A stretch of DNA of 64,000 bases, from the NCBI RefSeq assembly GCF_016862115.1, contig NZ_BOMI01000190.1, positions 1-64,000 of the forward strand. The letters run 5' to 3'. Made by a program: the position numbers and the translations under genes. Positions 1-7,898 of the stretch are shown piece after piece. Below the pieces are notes generated by a model that was not told the DNA's origin, ran no database searches, and worked only from the letters and a program-made list of their open reading frames with translations. Every line of letters starts with the position of its first letter. The first letter of the stretch is position 1. Source of the stretch: Paractinoplanes deccanensis. GTDB lineage: Bacteria > Actinomycetota > Actinomycetes > Mycobacteriales > Micromonosporaceae.

Positions 1-109
1 GGGCCGGCAGGTGCGCGCGGACACCGAGAACATGCGGCGGGCGCTCGACGCCTCGCTCGTCTCCTGGCTCGGCCTGATCCGCGAGGCCGCCGAGCGCCCC
101 ACCGGCTGA
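1..109 (+). CDS. SRPBCC family protein, C-terminal end (partial)
   Basis: Only the last 35 codons lie in the window; the start is upstream of position 1. The reading frame begins at base 2 and stops with TGA at 107-109. The visible tail (VRADTENMRRALDAS, then SWL) is nearly the same as the tail of the complete SRPBCC gene at 1315-1764 (VRADTENLRQALDAS). This makes the two genes recent paralogues that flank the SDR gene. SRPBCC (polyketide cyclase/START-like) proteins bind hydrophobic ligands in a helix-grip fold. Function beyond the family is not visible here. Confidence 0.75.
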   Translation, partial: GRQVRADTENMRRALDASLVSWLGLIREAAERPTG

Positions 110-130
110 GCATGTGTGCCTGATCATATG

Positions 131-205
131 TGACGGAGCGTTCTCTCTCATGGATTGACAAGAGAGAACGCTCCGTCTCATTCTGAGTGAGAACGTTCCG
201 TCTCA
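131..205 (+). promoter_or_regulatory. Three-copy TetR-type operator around a TTGACA -35 box
   Basis: An 18-bp imperfect palindrome TGAGAACGTTCCGTCTCA lies at 188-205. A near-identical copy in the same orientation is at 163-180 and an inverted copy at 131-148. The first two form a 17-bp perfect inverted repeat around a 12-base loop. A perfect TTGACA (155-160) sits in that loop, and CATTCT, 18 bp further on at 179-184, could be the -10. Operators covering the spacer and the -10 are typical of TetR-family repression. No regulator gene of that type is seen in the window, so it probably lies to the left. The promoter would drive the SDR gene. Confidence 0.7.
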
Positions 206-259
206 AACTCGAGCGAGGCGGAGCAGGGGCACTCGCCCCGCTCAGAGCAAGGGATGATC

Positions 260-1054
260 ATGCAGATCGACTTCACCGGCCGGACCGCCCTGGTCACCGG
301 CTCCACGATGGGCATCGGCCTCGCCACCGCCGAGGCATTCGCCCGGGCCGGGGCCCGCACCGTTCTCAACGGCCGTGACGAGCAGCGCCTGAAGGCGGCG
401 GCCGAGGCAATCCGCGAGCGCGTCCCCGCCGCGGACCTCGTCACCGTCGCCGCCGACGTCACCACCCCCGAGGGCGCCCGAACCCTCCTGGAGGCCGTCC
501 CCGCCGTCGACGTCCTCGTCAACAACACCGGCATCTTCGCCTCCACGCCCGTCCTGGAGATCGACGACAGCGAATGGCGCCGCTTCTTCGACGTCAACGT
601 CCTCAGCGGTGTGCGCCTGGCCCGCCAGTACATGCCCGGCATGATGGCTCGCGGCTTCGGGCGCGTCGTCTTCGTCTCCAGCGAGACCGCCGTCGACACC
701 CCGCTCGACATGGTCCATTACGGCGTCACCAAGACGGCCCTGCTCGCCGTCGCGGCCGGCCTCGCCAAGGCCGCCGCCGGCACCGGCGTCACCGTGAACT
801 CCGTGCTGCCCGGGCCCACCCACACCGAGGGCATCGAGGAGTACATCACCGCTCTGATTCCCGATGCCGCCACCTTCGATCAGGCCCAGCGCCAGTTCAT
901 CGCCGAGTACCGCCCCACCTCCCTGCTTCAGCGCCTGATCCGCCCGTCCGAGGTGGCGGACCTGATCGTCTTCACCAGCTCCGCCCAGGCCTCCGCGACC
1001 ACCGGCGCGGCCCTCAAGGTCGAAGGCGGCACGCTCCGGTCCCTCGTTCCCTGA
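260..1054 (+). CDS. SDR family NAD(P)-dependent oxidoreductase
   Basis: This is a 264-residue classical short-chain dehydrogenase/reductase. It has the TGxxxGIG cofactor motif (residues ~13-20, TGSTMGIG), a VNNTG motif in place of the usual NNAG, and the YxxxK active site at Tyr154-Lys158 (YGVTK) followed by PGPTHTEG. An ATG lies two codons earlier at 254, but the AAGGG ribosome site at 249-253 is well spaced only from the ATG at 260. The gene follows the triple operator and sits between two paralogous SRPBCC genes, so it is probably inducible. Substrate is unknown; the family reduces or oxidises small carbonyl compounds or alcohols. Confidence 0.88.
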   Translation: MQIDFTGRTALVTGSTMGIGLATAEAFARAGARTVLNGRDEQRLKAAAEAIRERVPAADLVTVAADVTTPEGARTLLEAVPAVDVLVNNTGIFASTPVLEIDDSEWRRFFDVNVLSGVRLARQYMPGMMARGFGRVVFVSSETAVDTPLDMVHYGVTKTALLAVAAGLAKAAAGTGVTVNSVLPGPTHTEGIEEYITALIPDAATFDQAQRQFIAEYRPTSLLQRLIRPSEVADLIVFTSSAQASATTGAALKVEGGTLRSLVP

Positions 1055-1127
1055 CACCTCCGTCTCCTGGCAAGACCTGACACCTCCGTCTCCTGGCAAG
1101 ACCTGACACCTTCGTCTCCTGGCAAGA
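1052..1127. repeat. Three tandem copies of a 26-bp unit at the SDR stop codon
   Basis: A 26-bp unit that begins TGACACCTCCGTCTCC is repeated at 1052-1077 and 1078-1103, identical copies. A third copy from 1104 carries one C-to-T change and diverges in its last two bases. The TGA of the first copy is the stop codon of the SDR gene. The core TCCGTCTC also occurs in the operator sites at 163-205. The copies are directly adjacent with no spacers. Confidence 0.9.
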
Positions 1128-1314
1128 AGAGCCGTCTGTGCCCGCCCTGCGAAGGGCCGGCACAGGCGGCTTCCGCCTTTCCGGTGCCGGGAGCTGACCA
1201 GCGATGAGCAGTTCTGAACAGTCGATGACCAGGCGAATGACCGGCTGCCGCCAGCAAAGTTCAAGTCGCACCGGTGATCGCCGGTGGGACCGGCCACCGC
1301 CTGGAGGAACCGAC

Positions 1315-1764
1315 ATGACCATCACTGACATCGACACCGGCGCCGCCGTCGTCGTTCGGCACGAGATCCGCATCGACGCCCCGATCGACCGGGTGTGGGC
1401 GCTGCACACGGACGTGAACCGCTGGACCAGCTGGCAGAGCGACATCGACACCGCGTACGCCGACGGACCGCTGCGGCCCGGCTCCACCTTCCACTGGACG
1501 ACGGCGGGCCTGTCCGTCATCTCCACGGTCTACGACGTCGACGCCCCGCATCGCATCCTCTGGGGCGGCCCGGCCCACGGCATCACCGGCATCCACGAGT
1601 GGACCTTCACCGCCGACGGCGACGCGACCATCGTCGGCACCGCCGAGTCGTGGGACGGCAACCCGGTCCGCGCCGACACCGAGAACCTGCGCCAGGCCCT
1701 CGACGCCTCGATCCGGTCCTGGCTCGAGCAGCTGCGCAACACCGCCGAGAACCCCACCGCCTGA
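1315..1764 (+). CDS. SRPBCC family protein
   Basis: This 149-residue protein has the START/polyketide-cyclase pattern: an N-terminal strand with IDAPIDRVWALHTDV, a central WQSDI and PGSTFHW, and a C-terminal helix ending in SWLEQL. The chosen ATG has GGAGGA eight bases upstream (1302-1307); earlier in-frame starts lack such a site. The C-terminal helix is nearly identical to that of the partial gene at the left edge. It is followed by a small membrane protein after 14 bases, so the two are likely co-transcribed. Such proteins may bind or transform hydrophobic small molecules, but no catalytic residues can be assigned. Confidence 0.85.
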   Translation: MTITDIDTGAAVVVRHEIRIDAPIDRVWALHTDVNRWTSWQSDIDTAYADGPLRPGSTFHWTTAGLSVISTVYDVDAPHRILWGGPAHGITGIHEWTFTADGDATIVGTAESWDGNPVRADTENLRQALDASIRSWLEQLRNTAENPTA

Positions 1765-1778
1765 ACAGGAGCATCAGC

Positions 1779-1967
1779 ATGTCCACCCTCACCACCACCC
1801 CGGCCGACCTGGCACCGCACAAGAGCAGGAAGCGCAGGACGCGCCGCCGGATCGCCAAGGGCCTGGCCTACGTCTCGCTCGCCGTCACGGCGGTCCTCGT
1901 TCTCTCCGAGCCGTGGCTGCTGCTGCCGGTGCTCACCTTCGTCATCGCCCTGAGCCTCTGGGACTGA
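1779..1967 (+). CDS. Small basic membrane protein, 62 residues
   Basis: This short gene starts at an ATG preceded by AACAGGAGC. Residues 15-27 are very basic (HKSRKRRTRRRIAK). About 30 hydrophobic residues follow, with a short SEPW turn that could form one or two membrane passes, and the protein ends in WD. The charge pattern predicts a cytoplasmic N-terminus. It lies 14 bases after the SRPBCC gene and 86 before the multicopper oxidase. I do not recognise a family. It could be an accessory subunit of the membrane oxidase downstream. Confidence 0.65.
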   Translation: MSTLTTTPADLAPHKSRKRRTRRRIAKGLAYVSLAVTAVLVLSEPWLLLPVLTFVIALSLWD

Positions 1968-1983
1968 CCCGCAGACGGGTGGG

Positions 1984-2009
1984 ACGGCCGGCTTCCCCCG
2001 GCCGGCCGT
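1984..2009 (+). terminator. GC-rich stem-loop after the small membrane gene
   Basis: ACGGCCGG (1984-1991) pairs perfectly with CCGGCCGT (2002-2009) around a 10-base loop, 17 bases after the stop codon. No U tract follows. It could be a weak terminator or a processing site before the multicopper oxidase gene. Confidence 0.45.
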
Positions 2010-2053
2010 TCCACCGCCCACCCGAACTCGTCTCGACATCGTGAGGAGAAACC

Positions 2054-3913
2054 GTGGCTGAGCCGCTGTTCATCACCGACCTGCTGCTCGCGGCCCTCGC
2101 CGCGGCCGGCGCCATCCCGCTCGGCCTGCGGGCCGCCCGCGGCCGCTCGCTGCGGTGGCCTCTGATCATCACCGTTGCGCTGGTCGCCGCCCGCGTCGTC
2201 GTGGCCGCCCTTCTCGCCGCCGAGAACTGGCACCTGGTCACCGACCGCGTCGCCGTGGGGCTGCCGGTGGCCGTGATACCCCTCGCGGTGACCGTCGCCT
2301 CGGCGAACCGCCCCGTCGCGAACCGCATCGCCGCCCAGATCGCCGCCGTGGGCGTCTTCCTCTCCACCTATCTCGCCTGGGTGCCGCAGGATCCGGCCGC
2401 CCGCGCCGTGGTGATCGCCACGGTCCTGACCGTCCTCGCCACCACCGGCGTGGCCGCCTCCGCCCTGCTGCGCCGCCGGAGCGCCGGATCGCCGGCCGCC
2501 CGCCTGCCGTGGCTCACCGGCCTGACCACGCTGGCGCTGGCCGCCGCGATCACGGCCCTGTACGTCCAGAACCAGGCGCCGGCGAGCGCCACCGGCCACG
2601 ACCACCACGGCATCGACATCGCCACCCTCACCGGGCCCCGGCAGGGCACCCCGGACGTCAGGTTCACCCTGGTCGCCGCCCACGGCACCGTCACGCTGAG
2701 CTCGGGCGCGCGGATCGACGGGCTCACCTTCAACGGCACCTCCCCCGGCCCCACGCTGCGCGCCGAGCGGGGACAGCTGGTCGAAGTCACTCTGATCAAC
2801 ACCGACGTGACCGAGGGCGTCACCGTCCACTGGCACGGCGTCGACGTGCCCAACGCCGAGGACGGCGTGCCCGGCCTCACCCAGGACGCGGTGCCGCCCG
2901 GCGGCCGGCACGTCTACCGCTTCGTGCCCGACCGCGCCGGCACCTTCTGGTACCACACCCACCGCGACTCCGCCGACGCCGTCGCCCGTGGACTGTTCGG
3001 CGCCCTGCTGATCGAGGCTCCGCCCGGGGCCGAGACCCACGACGCCACCCTCTTCACGCACCAATGGCCCGCGGGCGACGACCTCGTCAGCGCGCTCGGC
3101 ACGGCCGACACCGCGTCGGCCGAGCACGTCGATCCCCGTACGCCGGTCCGGCTGCGCCTGATCAACAGCTCACCGGACCCGCAGCGGATCCGGATCACCG
3201 GCACGGAACACCGCGTCACCGCCATCGACGGCAACGCGATCCACGAGCCCGGCGCCCTGCCCGCCGGCGGGATCCTGTTGCTGGCCGCGGGAGGCCGCTA
3301 CGACGTCGGCTTCCCGATGCCCGCCACACCGGTGACCGTCAGCATGCACACCGACGGGGCGTCCACGACCCCTGCGCTGACCTTGACCCCGGAAGCCGGC
3401 GGCGCCGCTGTCACGGCGCCGGCCACCGCCGACGGGCCGCTGTTCGACCCGGCCCACTACGGAACCCCGGACGCCACCCCGGCTCCGGCGGCGAACCGCA
3501 CCTACGACTTCGTCCTGGACAACGGCTTCGGATTCGCCAACGGCGCCTTCACCTGGGCCAACACGGTCAACGGCGCCTCCGCCCCGGCCATCCCGGCCGT
3601 CATGGCCGACCTGGGCGACACCGTACGGATGCGCATCACGAACCGCGGCATCATCGACCATCCGATGCACCTGCACGGCCACCGTGTCCGCGTGCTGTCC
3701 CGCAACGACACGGCGGTCGACGGCAGTCCCTGGTGGACCGACACCCTCAACGTCGCGCCCGGCGAGACCTACGAGATCGCCTTCACCGCCGACAACCCCG
3801 GCATCTGGATGGACCACTGCCACAACTTCGAGCACGCCGCCGACGGCATGCTCTGGCACCTCGCCTACACCGGCGTCGCCGGTCCCGCACACCCGACGCA
3901 CGGCTCGGAGTGA
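2054..3913 (+). CDS. Membrane-anchored multicopper oxidase
   Basis: This 619-residue laccase-type protein starts at a GTG with GAGGAGA upstream. The first ~175 residues hold about six hydrophobic segments, so the enzyme is predicted to be membrane-anchored with its copper domains outside. All copper ligands are visible: HWHG (His259, His261), HTH (His301, His303), HPMHLHGH (His536, His539, His541) and HCHNFEH (His588, Cys589, His590, His594) with Met599 as the axial type-1 position. The gene is followed after 8 bases by an MFS exporter. The family oxidises phenols, amines or metal ions with O2. The polytopic N-terminus is unusual compared with the signal peptide of standard laccases. Confidence 0.92.
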   Translation: MAEPLFITDLLLAALAAAGAIPLGLRAARGRSLRWPLIITVALVAARVVVAALLAAENWHLVTDRVAVGLPVAVIPLAVTVASANRPVANRIAAQIAAVGVFLSTYLAWVPQDPAARAVVIATVLTVLATTGVAASALLRRRSAGSPAARLPWLTGLTTLALAAAITALYVQNQAPASATGHDHHGIDIATLTGPRQGTPDVRFTLVAAHGTVTLSSGARIDGLTFNGTSPGPTLRAERGQLVEVTLINTDVTEGVTVHWHGVDVPNAEDGVPGLTQDAVPPGGRHVYRFVPDRAGTFWYHTHRDSADAVARGLFGALLIEAPPGAETHDATLFTHQWPAGDDLVSALGTADTASAEHVDPRTPVRLRLINSSPDPQRIRITGTEHRVTAIDGNAIHEPGALPAGGILLLAAGGRYDVGFPMPATPVTVSMHTDGASTTPALTLTPEAGGAAVTAPATADGPLFDPAHYGTPDATPAPAANRTYDFVLDNGFGFANGAFTWANTVNGASAPAIPAVMADLGDTVRMRITNRGIIDHPMHLHGHRVRVLSRNDTAVDGSPWWTDTLNVAPGETYEIAFTADNPGIWMDHCHNFEHAADGMLWHLAYTGVAGPAHPTHGSE

Positions 3914-3921
3914 CACGAACC

Positions 3922-5109
3922 ATGACTACCGCCATCTCGACACGGGCGTCGCGGCCGGCCGCCGCCGCACGCGCCACCATCCTCGCCGCGGCGAGCCTGA
4001 CCATCATGGGTGCCGCGATCATCGCCCCCAGCCTGCCCGCGATGACCGCCGCGTACGCCGGCACCCCGGGGGCCGAGGTCCTGGTCCGCCTGACCCTCAC
4101 CGTCACGTCCCTGGCGATCGCCGTGACCGCTCCGGTGGCCGGCCTGCTCGCCGACCGCGTCGGGCGCCGCCCGCTGCTGCTCACCTCGCTGGCGCTGTAC
4201 GCCCTGGCCGGCACCGCCGGCTTCCTGATCACCGACCTGGGTGTCCTCATCGCCAGCCGGGCCCTGCTCGGCGCCGCGGTGGGCGGCGTCATGACAGCGG
4301 TCAGCACCGTCATCGCCGACTGGTTCGACGGGCCGGGCAGGGCGCGGTTCCTCGGCTTGCAGCAAGCGTCCGCCAGCCTCGGCGGGGTCGTGTTCCTGCC
4401 GCTGGCCGGCGTCCTGGCCGGAATCTCGTGGCGCTCGCCCTTCCTGCTCTACGCCGTGGCCGCGCTGATCCTGCCGGCCGCCGCCCTCTTCCTGCGAGAG
4501 TCCGCGCGGCGCACCGGCACGGCGAACGTCACCCCCACCGCGACGGCACCGGCAGCCGGCGCACGCCGGGAGATCATCGGGGTGTACGCCCTGGCGGCGG
4601 CCGTCACGGTCATCTTCTACATGGCGCCCACCCAGCTGCCGTTCCGGCTCACCGGCTTCCACACCGGCACCGCGATGACCGGCGTGGTGATCGCCGGCAG
4701 CACCCTCACCGGCATCGCCGGCGCCCTGGCCTTTCCCCGGCTGCGGCGGCGCCTGCACCCGGCGACGATCACCGCCCTGAGCATCGCGCTGCTCGGCGCC
4801 GGCTGGGCGGTCGCCGGAACCGCGACCGTGCTCGCTCAGCTCGCCGCCGGCGTGCTCATCGGCGGCCTCGGGGTCGGCCTGGTGGTGCCCAACCTGAACA
4901 CCCGGCTCGCCGAGATCGCCTCCGCCGCCCGGCGTGGACGGATCCTCGGTGGCCTGGTCACCGCGATCTTCCTCGGCCAGTTCCTGTCGCCGCTGCTGAT
5001 GCAGCCGATCGTCGACGCGCTCGGCATCGCGGCGACCTTCACCTACTCCGGCGCGGTCCTGCTCGCCGGTGCCGCAACGGCCCTCGGCGCCCGGTACCTC
5101 CGGCGCTGA
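3922..5109 (+). CDS. MFS transporter
   Basis: This 395-residue polytopic membrane protein has a pattern of 12 hydrophobic segments. The major facilitator motif A, GLLADRVGRRPLLL, lies between segments 2 and 3, and a long central loop rich in Ala and Thr follows segment 6. It starts 8 bases after the multicopper oxidase and is 34 bases before the Dabb gene, so it is part of the same operon. The overall pattern resembles drug:H+ antiporter-type exporters, which suggests efflux of the product or substrate of the neighbouring oxidases. The substrate cannot be read from the sequence. Confidence 0.88.
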   Translation: MTTAISTRASRPAAAARATILAAASLTIMGAAIIAPSLPAMTAAYAGTPGAEVLVRLTLTVTSLAIAVTAPVAGLLADRVGRRPLLLTSLALYALAGTAGFLITDLGVLIASRALLGAAVGGVMTAVSTVIADWFDGPGRARFLGLQQASASLGGVVFLPLAGVLAGISWRSPFLLYAVAALILPAAALFLRESARRTGTANVTPTATAPAAGARREIIGVYALAAAVTVIFYMAPTQLPFRLTGFHTGTAMTGVVIAGSTLTGIAGALAFPRLRRRLHPATITALSIALLGAGWAVAGTATVLAQLAAGVLIGGLGVGLVVPNLNTRLAEIASAARRGRILGGLVTAIFLGQFLSPLLMQPIVDALGIAATFTYSGAVLLAGAATALGARYLRR

Positions 5110-5143
5110 GAACCCACCCACCCATCACAGAGGGAGAAGAAAG

Positions 5144-5557
5144 ATGATCTACCACGGCAACCGTTTCAAGATCAAGGAAGGCGTCACGCCGGAGCAGCTC
5201 GAGGTCGCGCTGGAGAGCCTGCGCAACCAGGGCCGGGTGATCCCGTCGGTGAAGTCGTTCGTCGTCGGCCCGGACTTCGGCGGCGAGTTCGAGTGGGGCG
5301 CCGTCTTCGTCATCGAGGACCTGGACGGCTACTGGGAGTACCTCACCCACCCGGCCCACAGCAACACCGACCGGGTGGGCCTGCCCCTGGTGGAGAAGTT
5401 CGACTCGTACGACATCACCGACGACCCGGACCCCGAGATCGGCGCCAAGATCGCGGCCCTGCACAAGAAGCGGTACGAGAACGACGCCGAGCTCACCAAG
5501 CTCGTCGCCGACCTGCCCGAGTACTCCGGCAGCAGCGCCCCGCAGCGGGGCAACTGA
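5144..5557 (+). CDS. Dabb (stress-responsive A/B barrel) domain protein
   Basis: This 137-residue protein has an ATG start preceded by AGGGAGAAGAA. Residues ~5-95 match the dimeric alpha+beta barrel pattern. An N-terminal strand (RFKIKEGV) is followed by a helix (EQLEVALESL), a strand with SFVVGPDFG, then FEWGAVFVIED and the HPAHS motif typical of Dabb domains. The last 40 residues are charged and probably helical. Members include small cyclases and stress proteins. Its place between an exporter and a GMC oxidase suggests a role in the same unknown pathway. Confidence 0.75.
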   Translation: MIYHGNRFKIKEGVTPEQLEVALESLRNQGRVIPSVKSFVVGPDFGGEFEWGAVFVIEDLDGYWEYLTHPAHSNTDRVGLPLVEKFDSYDITDDPDPEIGAKIAALHKKRYENDAELTKLVADLPEYSGSSAPQRGN

Positions 5558-5630
5558 GAACCCCGTCCGGGCCCGGTGCGTGACGCATCGGGCCCGGACC
5601 CGCTCATCGATCACCAGGAGGGACGCAGAC

Positions 5631-7898
5631 ATGACCTTGCCGGAGACAGCCGAGTACCTCGACCGCGACCACTACGAGGCGCTGGTGATCGGGAGCGGGT
5701 TCGGCGGCGCCGTCGCCGCGTGCCGGCTCGCCCAGGCCGGCGTCGACGTGGCGATCATCGAACGGGGCCGGCGCTGGCGGCCCGGCGACTTCCCCCGCGA
5801 CCTGTCCCGCCTCGACGACGGCTGGCTGTGGATGTGCGGGCACGGCCTCTACGACGCGCTGCCGCTCAACGACATCCTCGCCGTCCGCGCGGCCGGCTAC
5901 GGCGGAGGATCGCTGGTCTACGCGAACGTCGCCATGCGCGCGCCGGCCGAGGTCTTCGACGATCGCTGGCCGGCGCCGTACACCCGGCAGATGCTCGACC
6001 CGTACTACGACCTCGCCTCGTACATGTTGAACGTGCGGCCGGTGCCCGCCGACCCTCGCACCGGCGAGCTGCCCCCGAAGACGCGCCTGATGGCACGGGC
6101 CGCCGACGACCTCGGCCACGCCGACGGCTTCTTCCACCCCAACCTCGCGGTCACCTTCGACGACCACGGCCCGCACCAGACGAACCGGTTCGGCGTCCCG
6201 CAGCGGGGCTGCACGTTCTGCGGCGAGTGCGACATCGGCTGCAACGTCGGCGCCAAGAACACTTTGGACCTGACCTATCTCGCGGTCGCCGAGAAGCACG
6301 GTGCCACGGTGGGAGTGCGTACCGAGGCGGTGTACCTGGCTCGCACGGACGAGGGCTATCGCGTCCGGCTCCGCGAGCACGGGCACCCGGACGGAGCCGT
6401 CGAACGCGACGTCACCGCGCGGCATGTCTTCCTCTGCGCGGGCGCGCTCGGCAGCACCGAACTGCTCCTGCGCAGCCGAGACCAGTACGGCACCCTGCCC
6501 GGCCTGCCGGAGGCGCTCGGCAGCCGCTACTCCGGGAACGGGGACTTCCTCAGCTTCGGTGACGGCCTCACCGAGCCGTTCGAGCCGCACAGCGGGCCGA
6601 CCATCACCACGGCCTCGCTGATCCGCAGCACCGGCACCGATCGGGAGCACTGGTTCGTCCTGGAGGACGGCGGGTTCTCCCAGCACCTCATGCGGCTGGT
6701 GCGCACTCTGCACCTGTCCCGCCTTCCCGCCCACGTCGCGCAGCTCGTCGGCGACGGGACCCGCCAGGTGCTGGCCGCCACCCGGGGCGTGGCGGCCAGG
6801 CTGGACGAGGCGCCGGGCGACGCCGCCGTGCTCCTCGCCATGGGCCGCGACCGTGCCGACGGCCGCATCTCGCTGACCCGCACGGGAAAGCGGCTGCGCG
6901 TCTCCTGGGACGTGACCCGCAACGACCCGCTCTACGCCGAGCAGCAGAGCATCTCCGGCGCGGTGGTCCGCGCGTTCGGCGGGCGGCCGTTCACCACACC
7001 GACCTGGCGGCTGTTCCGGCAGCCGGTCACCGTGCACAACCTCGGCGGCGCCCCGATGGGCGCGGGTCCGGACACCGGCGTCGTCGACGCGGACGGCCAG
7101 GTCTTCGGGCACCCCGGCCTGTACGTGCTGGACGGCGGCGCGCTGCCCGGCGCCACCGGCGGCAACCCCTCCCTGACCATCGCCGCGGTGGCCGAGAGGT
7201 GCATCGAGGTCGCCGTCCGCCGGATCACCGGCGATCCGGGCTGGACCGCCCCGGAACGAGCCCGGGCGGTGCGCGCCGTCGTGCCCGAGGACCGAGCGGT
7301 CCGGGCGGTGATCGCGCGTGGCCCTCGCCCCCGGCCGGCCGGCGGACTGCGCTTCGACGAGACCATGCGCGGTCACCTGAGGCTGCCGGCCGGCATCCGC
7401 CCGATAGTGCTGCGGCTCACCGTCGGCATCCCGGACCTGCGCGCCCTGCTCGACGATCCGGTGCACACGGCCGAGGTCAGCGGAACGGTGGAGATCGCCG
7501 GCCGGACGGCGTCGCCGGCCGCCGTCCGCGATGGGGTCCTGCATCTGCTGGCGCCCGCCGGCGGCAGCACCGAACGGTCGATGATCTACCTGCTGCCGTT
7601 CACCGACGACGACGGCCGCGACTGGCTGCTGCGCGGCGTCAAGAGCATCGGCCGCCGCCACGGGCTGCACCCCTGGCGCGCCACCACCCGGTTGCGCCTG
7701 TCGATGACCCGGCCCGAGGACCGGTACGAGGCGAAACCGATCGGCCACGCCACGCTCGAGGTCTGTGACGTGGCACGAATGCTCGGCACCGTGCGCCCCA
7801 CCGGCACCCGGAAGGTCGCCACAGCCCTGCGATTCGGCGGGTTCTTCGCGAAGGAGGTGGCGTCCGCCTACCTGCCGACCCTCATGCGGCTGCCCTGA
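5631..7898 (+). CDS. GMC family FAD oxidoreductase with a Cys-rich insert
   Basis: This is a 755-residue glucose-methanol-choline type flavoprotein. The FAD-binding GSGFGG motif is at residues 21-26 and GLYVLDGGALPGATGGNPS closes the flavin domain near residue 510. Residues 194-204 form C-x2-C-x2-C-x3-C (CTFCGECDIGC) followed by NVGAKNTLDLTYL, as seen in cholesterol-oxidase-like GMC proteins. About 200 further residues at the C-terminus are outside the known core. RBS GGAGGG precedes the ATG. The last 17 bases overlap the convergent gene at 7882-9087. It probably oxidises an alcohol or sterol-like substrate in the pathway of this operon. Confidence 0.88.
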   Translation: MTLPETAEYLDRDHYEALVIGSGFGGAVAACRLAQAGVDVAIIERGRRWRPGDFPRDLSRLDDGWLWMCGHGLYDALPLNDILAVRAAGYGGGSLVYANVAMRAPAEVFDDRWPAPYTRQMLDPYYDLASYMLNVRPVPADPRTGELPPKTRLMARAADDLGHADGFFHPNLAVTFDDHGPHQTNRFGVPQRGCTFCGECDIGCNVGAKNTLDLTYLAVAEKHGATVGVRTEAVYLARTDEGYRVRLREHGHPDGAVERDVTARHVFLCAGALGSTELLLRSRDQYGTLPGLPEALGSRYSGNGDFLSFGDGLTEPFEPHSGPTITTASLIRSTGTDREHWFVLEDGGFSQHLMRLVRTLHLSRLPAHVAQLVGDGTRQVLAATRGVAARLDEAPGDAAVLLAMGRDRADGRISLTRTGKRLRVSWDVTRNDPLYAEQQSISGAVVRAFGGRPFTTPTWRLFRQPVTVHNLGGAPMGAGPDTGVVDADGQVFGHPGLYVLDGGALPGATGGNPSLTIAAVAERCIEVAVRRITGDPGWTAPERARAVRAVVPEDRAVRAVIARGPRPRPAGGLRFDETMRGHLRLPAGIRPIVLRLTVGIPDLRALLDDPVHTAEVSGTVEIAGRTASPAAVRDGVLHLLAPAGGSTERSMIYLLPFTDDDGRDWLLRGVKSIGRRHGLHPWRATTRLRLSMTRPEDRYEAKPIGHATLEVCDVARMLGTVRPTGTRKVATALRFGGFFAKEVASAYLPTLMRLP

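Noticed and set aside
1052..1127. Repeat array considered as a CRISPR
   Set aside because: The units are directly adjacent with no spacers, only three copies exist, and no cas genes are present.
2155..3921. Long plus-strand frame through the multicopper oxidase region
   Set aside because: It is Arg/Pro-rich shadow coding; only its last part, from 3922, is the real MFS gene.
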